Shown: piece after piece, positions 20,201 through 31,100 of the stretch
How the letters are laid out: each line of letters begins with the position of its first letter
Position numbering within the stretch: the first letter of the stretch is position 1
Origin: Folioceros fuciformis
Lineage: Eukaryota > Anthocerotophyta > Anthocerotopsida > Anthocerotales
NCBI GenBank assembly: GCA_049999805.1
Contig: JBNGIO010005876.1
Location: forward strand, 20,776-84,775
Reading direction: 5' to 3'
Length of the DNA stretch: 64,000 nt
Notes under the pieces: generated by a model
The model's database searches: none
Told to the model about the DNA's origin: nothing
What the model saw: only the letters and a program-made list of their open reading frames with translations
Translations under genes and position numbers: made by a program

Positions 20201-21781
20201 ACCATGATCGCAGCGTATTCCCAACATAGCATGGGTCAGGAAGCCCTTCAACTCTACAGAGATATGCAAGAAGGAGGAAAGGCTACACCAAACTCTGTGA
20301 CATTTGTCTGCTTGTTGCAGGCATGTGCAAGTTTGGGCACCGCGGCTTTGGAAGAGGGTCAGCAACTTCATGCTCTGATTATAGAGCGAGGAGATGAAGT
20401 TGATTTGTTTCTAGCCAGCAGTTTGGTAAACATGTACGCAAAGTGTGGCAGGGCAGGGGATGCCCAGAGGGCGTTTGATGGACTTGATCATAAGGATGTT
20501 GTGACGTGGAATGCCATGATAGCGGGATATTCCCAGCAGGGCAAAGTGCAGGAAGCCTTTCATCAATTGAGTGTTATGCAAGAAGATGGAATGGCTATAC
20601 CTGATTCTGCAACATATGTGTGCCTCCTACAGGCATGTGCAAGTCGGGGCACCGTGGCTTTAGAGAAGGGGAGGAAGCTTCATATGCTGATTACAGAACA
20701 AGAACATACAGCTGATGCGTGTGTAGCCAGCAGTTTGGTGAATATGTATGCAAAGTGTGGCAGTTTGCACGATGCCCAGAAGGTGTTTGATGGACTTGGT
20801 CAAAAAGATGTGGTGACTTGGACTGCTATGATAGCAGGGTATTCCCAGCAGAGCATGGGCCAGGAAGCCCTTCATCTTTACAGTTCCATGCAAGAAGAAG
20901 GCGTGGCTGTACCTGATTCCATCACTTTTGTGTGCCTCCTGCGGGCGTGTGCTAATGTGGCCGCTTTGCATGTGGGAAGGCAGCTACATGCACAGATTGA
21001 AGAGCAAGGTCTTGATCGTGATGTGTTTGTTGGCGGCGGTCTGATAAACATGTATGGCAAGTGTGGGAGCATGCTTGATGCACGGCATGTGTTTGACGCG
21101 TTGCCCGAAAGGGATGTCATCACGTGGAGTGCATTGATTGCAGGCTACACCTGTGAAGGAAGCAGTGACATGGTCTTCGAATTGGTCCATAAAATGAGAG
21201 AGGACGGCATACAGCCCGATGGAATCACGTTCCTTAGTGTGCTAACAGTATGCAGTCATGCTGGTTTAGTGAAGGAAGGGAGAGCGTATTTTGAGGATAT
21301 GAGAAGTCAGTATGACATCAGTGTCACCGTGGAGCACTACACGTGCATGGTGGATCTCTTTGGCCGCGCTGGCCAAGTGGAGGAGGCACTAGATTTTGTA
21401 AGGAGAATGCCTGTACTGCCTAATGCTGCAGTTTGGCATACTCTGTTGGGTGCGTGTAGAAAGTGGAACAACGTGGAGGTGGGAATCCATGCTTTCAACG
21501 AAGCAGTGAAGTTAGACAAGCGGGATGCCGCAGCATACGTTTTGATGTCAAGTGTATATAGCAGTGCCCAGATGTGGGATCAGGCGCGGGATACGCAGGT
21601 GAGAAGAAAAAGAAGCGGGGCATGGAAGGTACCGGGCCAGAGCTGGTGGACGGACATGGACGGACTGGTGCAGAGGTTTGTAGTTGCTTGTCCCAAGCAA
21701 GAGTCAAGAAAGGCTGAGACAGGTTTTGGTTTCTGTGTGAAAGGAAGTGACCTCAAACAATTACACGCGCGCTCCGTTTAG
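17240..21781 (+). CDS. PLS-class PPR protein with E motifs (PPR-2, 12 P motifs)
   Basis: An intronless frame of 1513 residues, the longest of the cluster and the only one on the plus strand. It starts at ATG 17240 with MAVWSVLTGLVGRAPAYL, a likely organelle presequence and a close match to the PPR-4 start. A lead-in common to the family (EALGVLV, LVLGRRVHA, ILRMYASHG) is followed by about eleven 104-residue P-L-S units and P2-L2-S2, E1, E2 motifs (PGQSWWTDMDGLVQRF). There is no DYW domain. P-motif code pairs are FD, ND, TN, TD, ND, NN, ND, ND, NN, ND, TD, SD. It is divergent from PPR-1 with the BURP gene between them. It would bind an organelle transcript; deaminase activity would have to come from a partner. 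Confidence 0.94.
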   Translation: MAVWSVLTGLVGRAPAYLTSRNQHLANNQAARCVTFARSSSLQRGHVAGDGRNVTAETVSMLCGEGRVPEAVEALGVLVRKECSVSNHLVYTVLKKCAVEKDLVLGRRVHALTVKAGYESDTFVCNHILRMYASHGGLQDAMDLFILVAEPDPYMWFSIISAHVKRGQERQAIQLYHWMRRSNVKPDDHVFAAALQACARASDLRTLQQVHADVLASGVEPSLFVCNCLVDVYAKCGSLRDAQCVFDRLHRKDVVTWNSMIAGYSQQGMGQEALRLYRDMRDEGIVTPDSVTFVCLLQACARVGIAAFETGQEIDVQSKECGLEGDVFVSNSLVNMYANCGSLEYAQKVFNGLVQKDVVTWTALIGGYAKQGMGQDALRLYGLMQQEGMTLPNSVTFVSLLQACASVGTPALEKGKQLHTEIRERGHEADEFVINSLVSMYVKCGSLEDAQRVFDGLNKKDVVTWTSLIAGYSQQDKGQEALRLYRLMQDEGIAVPDSVTFVCLLQACATVGRPALKEGNLLHTQIREGGCQADITVANGLVNMYAKCGTLEDAQKVFDALGQKDVFTWNAMISGYSQQGRGQEALLLYCDMQEEGIAVPDFMTFVCLLQACASVGNSALENGKQLHTKIRELGYQDDLFVASSLVNMYAKCGRLSYAREVFDRLCEKNVTIWNAMIAAYSQQGMGQEALHLYNAMDEEGIAIPNSATFVGLLQSCATVGPQALQKGKQLHAHIRRQGLEADVLVPSSLVNMYAKCGSLEDAHSLFNKLEQPDVATWNALISGYSQQGMGQEALGLYRSMQEVGFAIPDSVTFVCILQACAIMGTPALEKGRQLHEQVRESGHLTDVCVVNSLVRMYAKCGSLGDAESVFNALGEKAVATWNAMIAGYVYHDRGLEALRLYSVMQEDASAAAPDSMTLVYLLQACASLGNSSLETGMQLHVLIIDRELLSDVFVANNLLNMYTKCGSLEDARKVFDSLCEKDVVTWNTMIAAYSQHSMGQEALQLYRDMQEGGKATPNSVTFVCLLQACASLGTAALEEGQQLHALIIERGDEVDLFLASSLVNMYAKCGRAGDAQRAFDGLDHKDVVTWNAMIAGYSQQGKVQEAFHQLSVMQEDGMAIPDSATYVCLLQACASRGTVALEKGRKLHMLITEQEHTADACVASSLVNMYAKCGSLHDAQKVFDGLGQKDVVTWTAMIAGYSQQSMGQEALHLYSSMQEEGVAVPDSITFVCLLRACANVAALHVGRQLHAQIEEQGLDRDVFVGGGLINMYGKCGSMLDARHVFDALPERDVITWSALIAGYTCEGSSDMVFELVHKMREDGIQPDGITFLSVLTVCSHAGLVKEGRAYFEDMRSQYDISVTVEHYTCMVDLFGRAGQVEEALDFVRRMPVLPNAAVWHTLLGACRKWNNVEVGIHAFNEAVKLDKRDAAAYVLMSSVYSSAQMWDQARDTQVRRKRSGAWKVPGQSWWTDMDGLVQRFVVACPKQESRKAETGFGFCVKGSDLKQLHARSV

Positions 21782-23132
21782 GCTAAGATTTACACCAGAT
21801 TGCCTGATGAATTTAGAATAGCAGGAACAGGTGCCCTCTCTGTTCACACTTGGAGCGAGTACATGCTTGGATGTATGAGAAAGTGAAACTNNNNNNNNNN
21901 TCACACTTGGAGCGAGTACATGCTTGGATGTATGAGAAAGTGAAACTACCTCAGATGTCTTCCCATTAGATTAACTGCGTTACTCTAACAAATGTCTCCT
22001 CCTGTAGCTCATACGCGGTCTTCAGGACCTTAACTGTCTGGCAACAAAGCACAGCCATATCCCGACCCCTAACTACCTTTGCTTTTGGAAGCAAGACCTC
22101 GAAGCAGGCTAGTCTCAGATTAGCAGGAGTTTTTGCAGGTGCATGATGCCAGATGGGAGGGTTTGCATAGCTTCCCAAGATTTAAGGTACTAAATTTAAG
22201 GAAGTGGAGTCGGCATGAAGGCTAGGCGATATTGAGCTTGTGATTCATGAAGGTAGGAGGTCAACGCCATGCTAAACTGGCTTTTTGGGGCAGGCCATTG
22301 GATCTAAACCCTAAGCCCTTAAATTCCATTGGTACCACTACACCAGCTCACGTGTCCTATAGCTCAACTATTTGTCCTTACAGAGCTAGGCTAAATGTTT
22401 TAGCCGAATCAGGGGATGCAATCTACTGGATGGCTATGTCTGTAGCGCGTTATGCGGTTTTTTTCGATTCGAACATTGCGTCAGCGTGGACTATAGCCAG
22501 CAGCCTGCCACTTTTCCACGTCCCAAGCGCACGAATTCCCGTCTGCAAAATTCTGCTGAACACCTGTGGATCAAGTGAATCTCTTTGTACTAGCCAATGC
22601 CATCAAACAGCTCGAGAGTCGCTTTTTGTGGGGGTTGTAAGTGGAGCTTTTGTTACATCTAAAACTGTTTTTTGGTGGCATGTTCTATCAGACCTACTTG
22701 CACATCCTTGGTGTAGTCTATACTATCAAATTCCTCATCTTTACTATAGACTGGTGATCACAGGAATCGTTGGTTAACAACCATAAACTACAAGTGGCCT
22801 TGGGCCTAGAGCTCGGAGCTCTACTTGCTTGTACGTCCAGGAGCTCTCAGATCTATTTAGTTACATCTCCAGAAGCTCGGGCACCATCTACTATTTCAAC
22901 GTACCACTGATGAATCCTAAAGGTCCTCAAGAAAGCTGTTATGTACTCCCTGACCTCGCAAAGGACATGGCAGCTGCAACCTTCAAAGTGGATGTTAAGG
23001 AGAATGGACAGATTTCAAACGTTGAGAAAGGCCCCCTTTCCTGGTTACAGACTGTGTTTGGGATTTCCGTCCATATGTGTCCACCAGCTACCTATGTCTT
23101 TCGAAGATTCTCCCTCAACGACCTCAGCTGAC
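21782..23132. other. Intergenic between convergent PPR-2 and PPR-3
   Basis: It holds a 10-N gap at 21891-21900. No gene is recognised. An open frame at 22247-22777 has no family resemblance and unconvincing composition. Confidence 0.5.
21844..21947. repeat. Exact 47-bp direct repeat around a 10-N gap
   Basis: Positions 21844-21890 and 21901-21947 are identical and are separated only by ten N (21891-21900). This is likely an assembly artefact rather than a biological duplication. Confidence 0.92.
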
Positions 23133-26100
23133 CTACAATGTCTTAGCCTTGCACGACTTCGGGGAAGACAGCATCCCCGACAGGAAACTGTGCACCTTTC
23201 CGTCCATGTCTGTCCACCAGCTCTCACCCGGCTGCTTCCATGCCCTGGTTTCTACTCGCGCTGCCTGCATCCTTTGTGCCGATTCCCACATCTTAGCTCC
23301 GGTGTAAATATTCGACATCAAGACATATGCTGCAGCATCTTTCTCATCCAGTTTCACTGCTTCGTTGAAAGCATGGTATCCCACCTCCACATTGCCCCAC
23401 TTTTGGCAAGCACCCAACAGAGTGTGCCAAACTGCAGAGGTAGCCAGTACAGGCATTGTCGTTGCCAAAGCTAGTGCCTCGTCCAGTTGGCCTGCACGGC
23501 CCAGGAGGTCTAGCATGCATGTGTAGTGCTCTACGGTGGGATTAACGCCGTAGTGTGTGGTCATAGACTCGAAGTACTCTCTCCCCCTGTCTACTAGTCC
23601 CGCATGGCTACACACTGTTAGAACACTGAGGAACGTTATGCCAATTGGCTGTTTACCATCACTTCTCATTCTCTGGACCAACTTGAAGACCATTCCACTG
23701 GCCCCTTGACAGGCGTAGCCAGCAATCAGTGCATTCCAGGTGACAACGTCTTTTTCAGGCAACGCATCAAATACCCGCCGTGCATCGATCATGCTTCCAC
23801 ACTTTCCATACATATATATCAAACCATTGGCTACAGACCTATCAGCTTGAAGCCCTTGTTGTTCAACTTGTGCATGTAGCTGTCGTCCAAGCTGCAAGGC
23901 TGCCACATTTGCACATGCCTGCAAGAGGCATACAAATGTCACGGAATCAGGTACCGCTATGCCTTCTTCTTGCATAGCGCTGTAGTGACGAAGGGCTTCC
24001 TGGCTCATGCCCTGGTGCGAATACCCTGCAATTAGAGATGTCCATGTCACCACACTCTTCTGATCAAGTCCGTTGAACACTTCCTGTGCGTCGTCTAGGC
24101 TGCCACACTTTGCATACATGTTCACTAAGCTGTTGGCTACAAACGCATCACTTTCATGTCCCAGTTTTCTGATTTGTGCGTGAAGCTGCTTCCCCTTGTG
24201 CAAAGCTGGAGTGCCCACACTTGCACATGCCTGTAGGAGACAAACAAAGGTGACAGGATCGGGTAGGGCGATCCCTTCTGCCTCCATAACACTGTAAAGT
24301 TCAAGGGCTTCCTGGCCCATGCGCTGCTGGGAATAACCTGCTATCATGGAATTCCAGGTCACCACGTCCTTTTGGCGAAGTCCATCAAACACTATCTGAG
24401 CATCTTCCAAGCTATCACACTTGGCGTACATATTCACCAAACTGTTGGATACAACCACGTCATCTTGATGTCCTAACTCTGTAATTTGCTCATGAAGCTG
24501 CCTCCCTGTCACCAAAGCTGTCGTACCCACACTTGCACATGCCTGCAGTAGGCAAACAAATGTTACAGCATCAGGTACAGCCATGCCATCTTCTTGCATA
24601 GCACTGTACAGATGAAGAGCTTCCTGCCCCATGCCCTGCTGGGAATACCCTCCTATAACTGCATTCCAGGTCACCACATCTTTTTGGCTCAGCCCATCAA
24701 ACACTTTGTGAGCATCTCTTAGGCTGCCACATTTTGCATACATCTTCACCAAGCTGCTGGCTACAAACACATCAGCTCCATGTTCTCGTTCTCTGATTTG
24801 CGCATGAAGCTGCTTTCCTATCTCCAAACCTGGGTTGCCCACACTTGCACATGCCTGTAAGAGACACACAAATGTCACACAATTAGGCTCAATAGTGCCT
24901 CCTTCTTGCATAGTATTGTAGAGATGAAAGGCCTCGTGCAACATGCCCTCGTTGGAACACCCTGCTATCATAGCGTTCCAGGTAACCACATCTTTTCGCC
25001 CCAGTCCAGCAAACTCTTTCTGAGAATCCGCTAGGCTTCCACACTTTGCGTACATGTTCACCAGACTGTTAGCTACAAACAAATCAGCTTCATGTCCTGC
25101 TTCTCTAATTTGTGCATGAAGTTGCTTCCCCATTTCCAATGCTGGGGGACCCACTGTTGCACATGCCTGCAGCAGGCACACAAAAGTTACCGAATTGGGT
25201 ATAGCGATGCCTTCGTCCTGCATAACACTGTAAAGACGAAGGGCTTCATGCCCCATGCCGTGCTGGGAATACCCAGAAATTAGCGCAGTCCATGTCACCA
25301 CATCTTTATGAACCAGTCCTTCGAACACCTTCTGAGCATCTTTCAAGCTGCCGCACTTTGCATACATATGTACTAAATTGTTGGCTACGAACACATCAGC
25401 TTGATATCCTCGGTCTATAATGCACCCATGTAGCTGCTTCCCCACCTCTAAAGCTGCGGGGCCAATACCTGCATATGCCTGCAGGATACAAACAAATGTC
25501 ACAGAATTGGGTAGTGCAAGCCCTTCTTCTTGCATTGAACTGTAAAGGCGATGGGCATGCCAACCCATGCCCTGCTGAGAGTATCCTGTAATTAGGGCAG
25601 TCCAGGTCACCACATCCTTCTGACCAAGTCCATCAAACACTCTCTGACCATCTTCCAGGCTGCCACATTTTGAATACATGTTTACCAGACTGTTGGCCAT
25701 GGACACATCAGCTTGAAGTCCTTGCTCTGCAATTTGAATATGAAGCTGCCTCCCTTCCTCCAAAGCTGGGCTGCCCATACTTGCACATGCCTTCAGGAGG
25801 CACAAAAATGTCACCGCATTGGGAACAGCTGTACCTACGTCTTGCATCGCCCTGTAAAGGTGAAGGGCTTCCTCAGCCATGCCTTGCTGGGAATATCCTG
25901 CTATCATAACATTCCACGTCACCACATCCTTTCGAACTAGCCCGTCAAAGACCCTCTGGGCCTCTTCCAAGCTGTCACACTTTGCATACATGTCGACCAA
26001 ACTGTTCGCTACAAACATGTCATCTTGATATCCTTGATCTCTGATTTGCGCATGGAGTTGCCTCCCCATATCCAGGGCTTTTCTGCCTACACTTGCACAT

Positions 26101-27362
26101 GCCTGAAGGAGGCACATGAATGTCACAACATCGGGAACAGTGACGCCTCCTTCCTGCATCACAGTGTAGAGACGAAGGGCTTCCAGGCCCATACCCTGCT
26201 TGGAATACCCTGCTATCATGGCATTCCACGACACCACGTCTTTTTGACCAAGTTCGTCAAATACTCTCTGTGCATCTGTTAAGCTGCCACACTTCGCATA
26301 CATATTTACCAAACTGTTGGCTACAAACACATCATCTTCATGTCCTTGATCCCGGATTTGTGCATGAATCCCCTTCCCCTTGTCCAAAGCGGAAGGGCCC
26401 ACAGTGGCGCATGCCTGCAGGAGGCATACAAATGTAACAGAATGGGATACAATAACTCCCTTTTCTTGCATAGCGCTGTAAAGACCAAGGGCTTCGTGGC
26501 CCATGCCCTGCTGGGAATACCCTGCGATGAGAGCAGTCCAGGTGATCACATCTTTGTGACCAAGTCCATCAAAAACGGTCTGGGCATCTTTCAAGCTGCC
26601 ACACTTTGCATACATGTTGACTAAGCAAGTTCGGACAAAAAGATCAGACTCCTCACCACTGGCCAGCACATCAGCATGCACCTGCTGCCCAGCTTTCAGG
26701 TCCAATTCCTTTGCACAAGCCTGAAGGGCTGCCACAAAGACATGGCCATCTGGTTTCACGCTGGACCTTCGCATGTGCTGATACAGCTGTATAGCCTCCT
26801 TAGTCTGTCCGTGTTTTGCGTGAGCAGAAATTATGGCAGACCAAGTGAAGGCATCTGGTTCGGGAAGCATTTGTAACACATCCATCGCGTCTTGCAGCCT
26901 GCCATGAGAAGCATACATTCTCAGAAGTTGGGTGCCCAGGAACGTGTCCGACTGATAACCCTGTTCCACCATGAAGGCATGCACTCTGCGACCCAGAACA
27001 AGATCGTTCTGAGCCACACATCTCCTCAAGACAGTGTAGAAGAGAGACTTGGAAAGGCAACGTTCTGTCCGCACTAGAACTCCCAAAGCCTCAACAGCCT
27101 CAGTGACATGGCCCTGATCACATAGCTTGTTCACGAAATCAGCTGTCAAGCCCCCTTCACATCCTGCAGGCCTGCGCCGAGGATCCCACGCTGGCTTGCT
27201 AAGATTGTTCTGCCATAGAACCTCCTGGGACTCCTTTTGCCCGCAGTCAGGCGGACGGGGTCTCCTCTTTTCCCGCCCGCCAAAGCGGGATCCAGAAATG
27301 CTCGATGGCGCCGAAGCACCCGGGGACAGCCCTCGCTGGACAATCCGTTTCCAGCGAGACAT
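23133..27362 (-). CDS. PLS-class PPR protein with E motifs (PPR-3, 11 P motifs)
   Basis: An intronless frame of 1409 residues starts at ATG 27362. The N-terminal 60 residues are Arg/Ser/Pro-rich with few acidic residues, fitting organelle import, and differ from the MxxWSV start of PPR-2 and PPR-4. From RRPAGCEGG onward it follows the family: EALGVLV, RRVHAFMV, then 104-residue P-L-S units with eleven P motifs, P2-L2-S2 (EHYTCMLDLLGRAG), E1 and E2 (PGESWWTDMDGKVHSF), and no DYW. Code pairs are SD, TH, ND, NN, TN, TN, NN, ND, ND, TD, NI. It is tandem with PPR-4 and PPR-5 on the same strand, about 0.8 kb from PPR-4. Confidence 0.94.
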   Translation of the reverse strand: MSRWKRIVQRGLSPGASAPSSISGSRFGGREKRRPRPPDCGQKESQEVLWQNNLSKPAWDPRRRPAGCEGGLTADFVNKLCDQGHVTEAVEALGVLVRTERCLSKSLFYTVLRRCVAQNDLVLGRRVHAFMVEQGYQSDTFLGTQLLRMYASHGRLQDAMDVLQMLPEPDAFTWSAIISAHAKHGQTKEAIQLYQHMRRSSVKPDGHVFVAALQACAKELDLKAGQQVHADVLASGEESDLFVRTCLVNMYAKCGSLKDAQTVFDGLGHKDVITWTALIAGYSQQGMGHEALGLYSAMQEKGVIVSHSVTFVCLLQACATVGPSALDKGKGIHAQIRDQGHEDDVFVANSLVNMYAKCGSLTDAQRVFDELGQKDVVSWNAMIAGYSKQGMGLEALRLYTVMQEGGVTVPDVVTFMCLLQACASVGRKALDMGRQLHAQIRDQGYQDDMFVANSLVDMYAKCDSLEEAQRVFDGLVRKDVVTWNVMIAGYSQQGMAEEALHLYRAMQDVGTAVPNAVTFLCLLKACASMGSPALEEGRQLHIQIAEQGLQADVSMANSLVNMYSKCGSLEDGQRVFDGLGQKDVVTWTALITGYSQQGMGWHAHRLYSSMQEEGLALPNSVTFVCILQAYAGIGPAALEVGKQLHGCIIDRGYQADVFVANNLVHMYAKCGSLKDAQKVFEGLVHKDVVTWTALISGYSQHGMGHEALRLYSVMQDEGIAIPNSVTFVCLLQACATVGPPALEMGKQLHAQIREAGHEADLFVANSLVNMYAKCGSLADSQKEFAGLGRKDVVTWNAMIAGCSNEGMLHEAFHLYNTMQEGGTIEPNCVTFVCLLQACASVGNPGLEIGKQLHAQIREREHGADVFVASSLVKMYAKCGSLRDAHKVFDGLSQKDVVTWNAVIGGYSQQGMGQEALHLYSAMQEDGMAVPDAVTFVCLLQACASVGTTALVTGRQLHEQITELGHQDDVVVSNSLVNMYAKCDSLEDAQIVFDGLRQKDVVTWNSMIAGYSQQRMGQEALELYSVMEAEGIALPDPVTFVCLLQACASVGTPALHKGKQLHAQIRKLGHESDAFVANSLVNMYAKCGSLDDAQEVFNGLDQKSVVTWTSLIAGYSHQGMSQEALRHYSAMQEEGIAVPDSVTFVCLLQACANVAALQLGRQLHAQVEQQGLQADRSVANGLIYMYGKCGSMIDARRVFDALPEKDVVTWNALIAGYACQGASGMVFKLVQRMRSDGKQPIGITFLSVLTVCSHAGLVDRGREYFESMTTHYGVNPTVEHYTCMLDLLGRAGQLDEALALATTMPVLATSAVWHTLLGACQKWGNVEVGYHAFNEAVKLDEKDAAAYVLMSNIYTGAKMWESAQRMQAARVETRAWKQPGESWWTDMDGKVHSFLSGMLSSPKSCKAKTL

Positions 27363-28170
27363 GCTCTAGGAGGAGCTGGGTTTCTCGCAAGGGCGATGGA
27401 TTGCTGATTACCCAGAGGTTGCCTCCTTGCAGTGAGCTGTGGGCGGGCTCTTCCAATCATACACTTCGAGCCACCCATCGTTCGCAGGAGCACGCTCAAC
27501 AATGGATACAATGTTGCCAATCACCTGGTAAGCAAAAAGGGGTTCACAGGAGCTGCCACCGGGAATGATGGTAAGGTCAGATCTGCGACCCAGACGCGCA
27601 ACACCAAATCGATTCTACTCAGGCAGCGTCCATGACAAGGACAAAAGTACGTACATACGAGCACTACAGCAGGCAAAAACGCAAGTAGCCCCTGGAAGTT
27701 CTGGAACAGTCCATGTGAGAGACCTTGCTCGGGCAACAGTAGCCAGCACACCTTCGGTCCTATCCAACATCGAGTAAGCAGAGAGTGTGTAGTAGAAGTA
27801 CAATGTTGGGAACGGGCGACTTTACATCCAGCGGGTTGAGGACTCCAGCTATTACAAAATCGGTAGTAGATCTACGTACATGATTTTACCTGTGCTCTCC
27901 GCATCTCACAACTGGCAGCATAGGAACCTGTGTGAAATCGCCAACGCAAGTTTCACACTGGTCTTGCTTTCCTGTGCCCATATTGCTTGTTTCCAGTGTA
28001 CATATTGCTTGTTCCCTATGCAGGTTGTACAAGTTGCTTCCCAAGATATGTTCACACGTGGTCAGTGATGATTTGTCGAGACAGCGTCGGGGTGTGAGGT
28101 TTAGGGCAGACGCATTGGACCTCGACACAGATGAGATGATACGGGCCACCTTGTTCAATCGACGACCTAC
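27363..28170. other. Intergenic between PPR-3 and PPR-4
   Basis: This is the upstream region of PPR-3 and the 3' flank of PPR-4. No gene is recognised. Confidence 0.5.
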
Positions 28171-31100
28171 CTATTTCAGTCTTGCCTGACTCGTGGAATC
28201 ATTCTCATCACCAACCAAAAAGCTATGCACCTCGCCGTACATGTCTGTCCACCAGCTCTGACCTGGCTTTTTCCATGCCCCGATGCTCACTCTCCTTGTT
28301 TGCGTTTTCTGTGCCTGCTCCCACATTTGAGCACCGGTGTATATACTGGACATCAACACATAAGCGGCTGAATCCTTGCTGTCCAACTTCAACGCTTCAT
28401 TGAAAGCATGGCGTCCGATCTCCACGTTCCTCCATTTTCGACAAGCAGCCAAGAGACTATGCCAGACAGCAGAATTAGGCGGTACCGCCATTGTGCTTAC
28501 CAACCCTAGTGCTTCATCCAAATGGCCCGCACGGGCCAGGAGGTCGACCATGCACGTATAGTGATCCACTGTGGGAGTGATGCCATAGTGTTCACGCATA
28601 GTCATAAAGAACTCTCTACCCTCGTTCACAAGACCTGCATGACTACATGCTGTCAGTACACTAAGGAATGTGACCCCCTCTGGCTCCATGCCATCCTCCT
28701 TCATCGTCTCGACCAAGTCAAAGACAACTGCGCTGTATCCTTGACAGGCGTAGCCTGCAATCAGCGCACTCCAGGCAATACCGTCTCTCTGGGGTAACCC
28801 GTCAAACACCACCTGTGCATCCAACATGCTTCCGGATTTTCCATACATGTTTATCAAACTGCTGGCCACAAACACATCCGATTGAAGACCTTGTTCCTCA
28901 ATCTGCGCATGTAGCTGCCTTCCCATATGCAAAGCCGCCACGTCTGCACATGCCTGTAAGAGGCTTACAAAAGTCACAGAATCTGGAACAGAGAGGCCGT
29001 CTTCTTGCATTGAACTGTAACGACGAAGGGATTCGTGGCCCATGCCCTGCTGGGAATACCCCGCAATTAGAGTCGTCCACGTGACGACATCCTTTTCAAC
29101 AAGTCCGTCAAACACTTTCTGAGCGTCTTCAAGGTCGCCACACTTCGCATACATGTTCACTAAACTGTTGCCTACACACACATCCGCTTCGTATCCTAGT
29201 TCTCTGATCTGTGCGTGAAGCTGCTTCCCTTTATCCAAAGCTGAGCTGCCGGCACTTGCACATGCCTGCAGGAGGCACACAAATGTCACATAATCAGGTG
29301 AAGTGGTGCCTTCATCCTGCATAACACGGTACAGAATAAGGGCTTCCTGGCTCATGCCCTGCTGGGAATATCCAGCTATCATAGCATTCCAGGTCACCAC
29401 ATCCTTATGTCTAAGTCCATCAAACACTTTCTGAGCATCTTCCAAGCTCCCACATTTTGCATACATGTTTACCATACTGTTTGCTACAAACACATCACCT
29501 TGATGCCCACACGCTCTAATCTGTGCATGGAGATCCTTGCCCCTGTCCAAGGCTGGTGACCCCACATTTGCACATGCCTGCAGGAGGCACGCGAATGTCA
29601 CAGAATCAGGTACTGCAATGCCTTCTTCTTGCATAGCACTGTAAAGACTAAGAGCTTCGTGCCCCATGCCCTGCTGGAAGTAACCTGTAATGAGAGCAGT
29701 CCAAGTCACTACATCTTTTTTAGCGAGTCCATCAAACACAATCCGAGCATCCTGCAAGCTGCCACACTTTGCATACATGTTCACCAGGCTGCTCCCTACA
29801 AACAGATCAGCTTGATGTCCTCGTTCCCTGATTTGAGCATGAAGCTCCTTCCCCTTCTCCAAACCTGGGCTGCCGACAACTGCACACGCCTGCAGGAGGG
29901 ACACAAATGTTAAGGAATCAGGTGCAGCAATGTCCGCTTCTTGCATATCACTATAAAGGCGAAGGGCTTCCTGCCCCCTGCCCTGCCGAGAACACCCCGC
30001 TATTATGGAATTCCATGTCACTACATCTTTTTCAACTAGTGTGTCAAACACTCTCTGAGCGTCCTCTAGGCTGCCACACTTTGCGTACATGTTTACCAAA
30101 CTGTTGGCAACAAAAACATCACCTTGGTGTCCCCTTTCTCTAATTTCCGCATGAAGCTCCTTGCCCTTATCCAAAGCAGGAGTCCCTATACTTGCACATG
30201 CCTGCAGGAGGCACACAAATGTTACCGTACTCGGTACAGCTATGCCTTCCTCTTGCATAGCACTGTAGAGACGAAGCGCTTTCTGACCCAAGCCCTGCTG
30301 GGAATATGCTGCCAAAAGGACAGTCCATGTCACCACATCCTTATGGCAAAGTGAATCAAACACCCTCTGAGAATCTTCTACGCTACCACACTTTGCATAC
30401 ATGTTTACCAAACTATTGGCAACAACAACATCCGCTTCATATTGCTGTTCCCTGATTTGTACATGAATTTGCCTCCCCCTCTCCAAAGCTGAGGTTCCCA
30501 CACTTGCACATGCCTGCAGAAGGCAAACAAACGTCACAGAGTCGGGTGCAACAATCCCATCTTCCAGCATAACACTGTAGAGGCGAAGGGCTTCCTGGAC
30601 TTTGCCCTGCTGGTAACACCCTGTTATCATGGCATTCCACGACCCCACATCTTTCTGATGGAGTCCTTCAAACACCTCCTGAGCATCCTCTAAACCGCCA
30701 CACTTTGCATACATGTTCACCAAACTGTTGGCTACAAACACATCAGCTTGATGTCTCCCTTCTCTAATTTGCCCATGAAGCTGCTTTCCTTTCTCCAAAG
30801 CCAAGGAGCCCAAACTTGCACATGCCTGCAGGACACCCAAAAATGTCACAGGATTGGGGGCAGTCTCACCTTGCTCTTGCATGACACTGTAAAGATGAAG
30901 GGCTTCGTGGCCCATGCCCTGTTGGGAATATCCTCCTATCATGGCATTCCATGTCACCACATCCTTTTGGCTAAGTCCGTCAAACAGTGTCTGAGCATCT
31001 TCCAAGCTGCCACACTTAGCATACATGTTCACCAAACTGTTGGCTACAAACGTGTCACCTTGGTGTCCTCTTTCTCGGATTTGCTCGTGAAGCTGCTTCC

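Noticed and set aside
22247-22777. 176-codon open frame between PPR-2 and PPR-3
   Set aside because: No recognisable motif, no splice or family support; likely chance.
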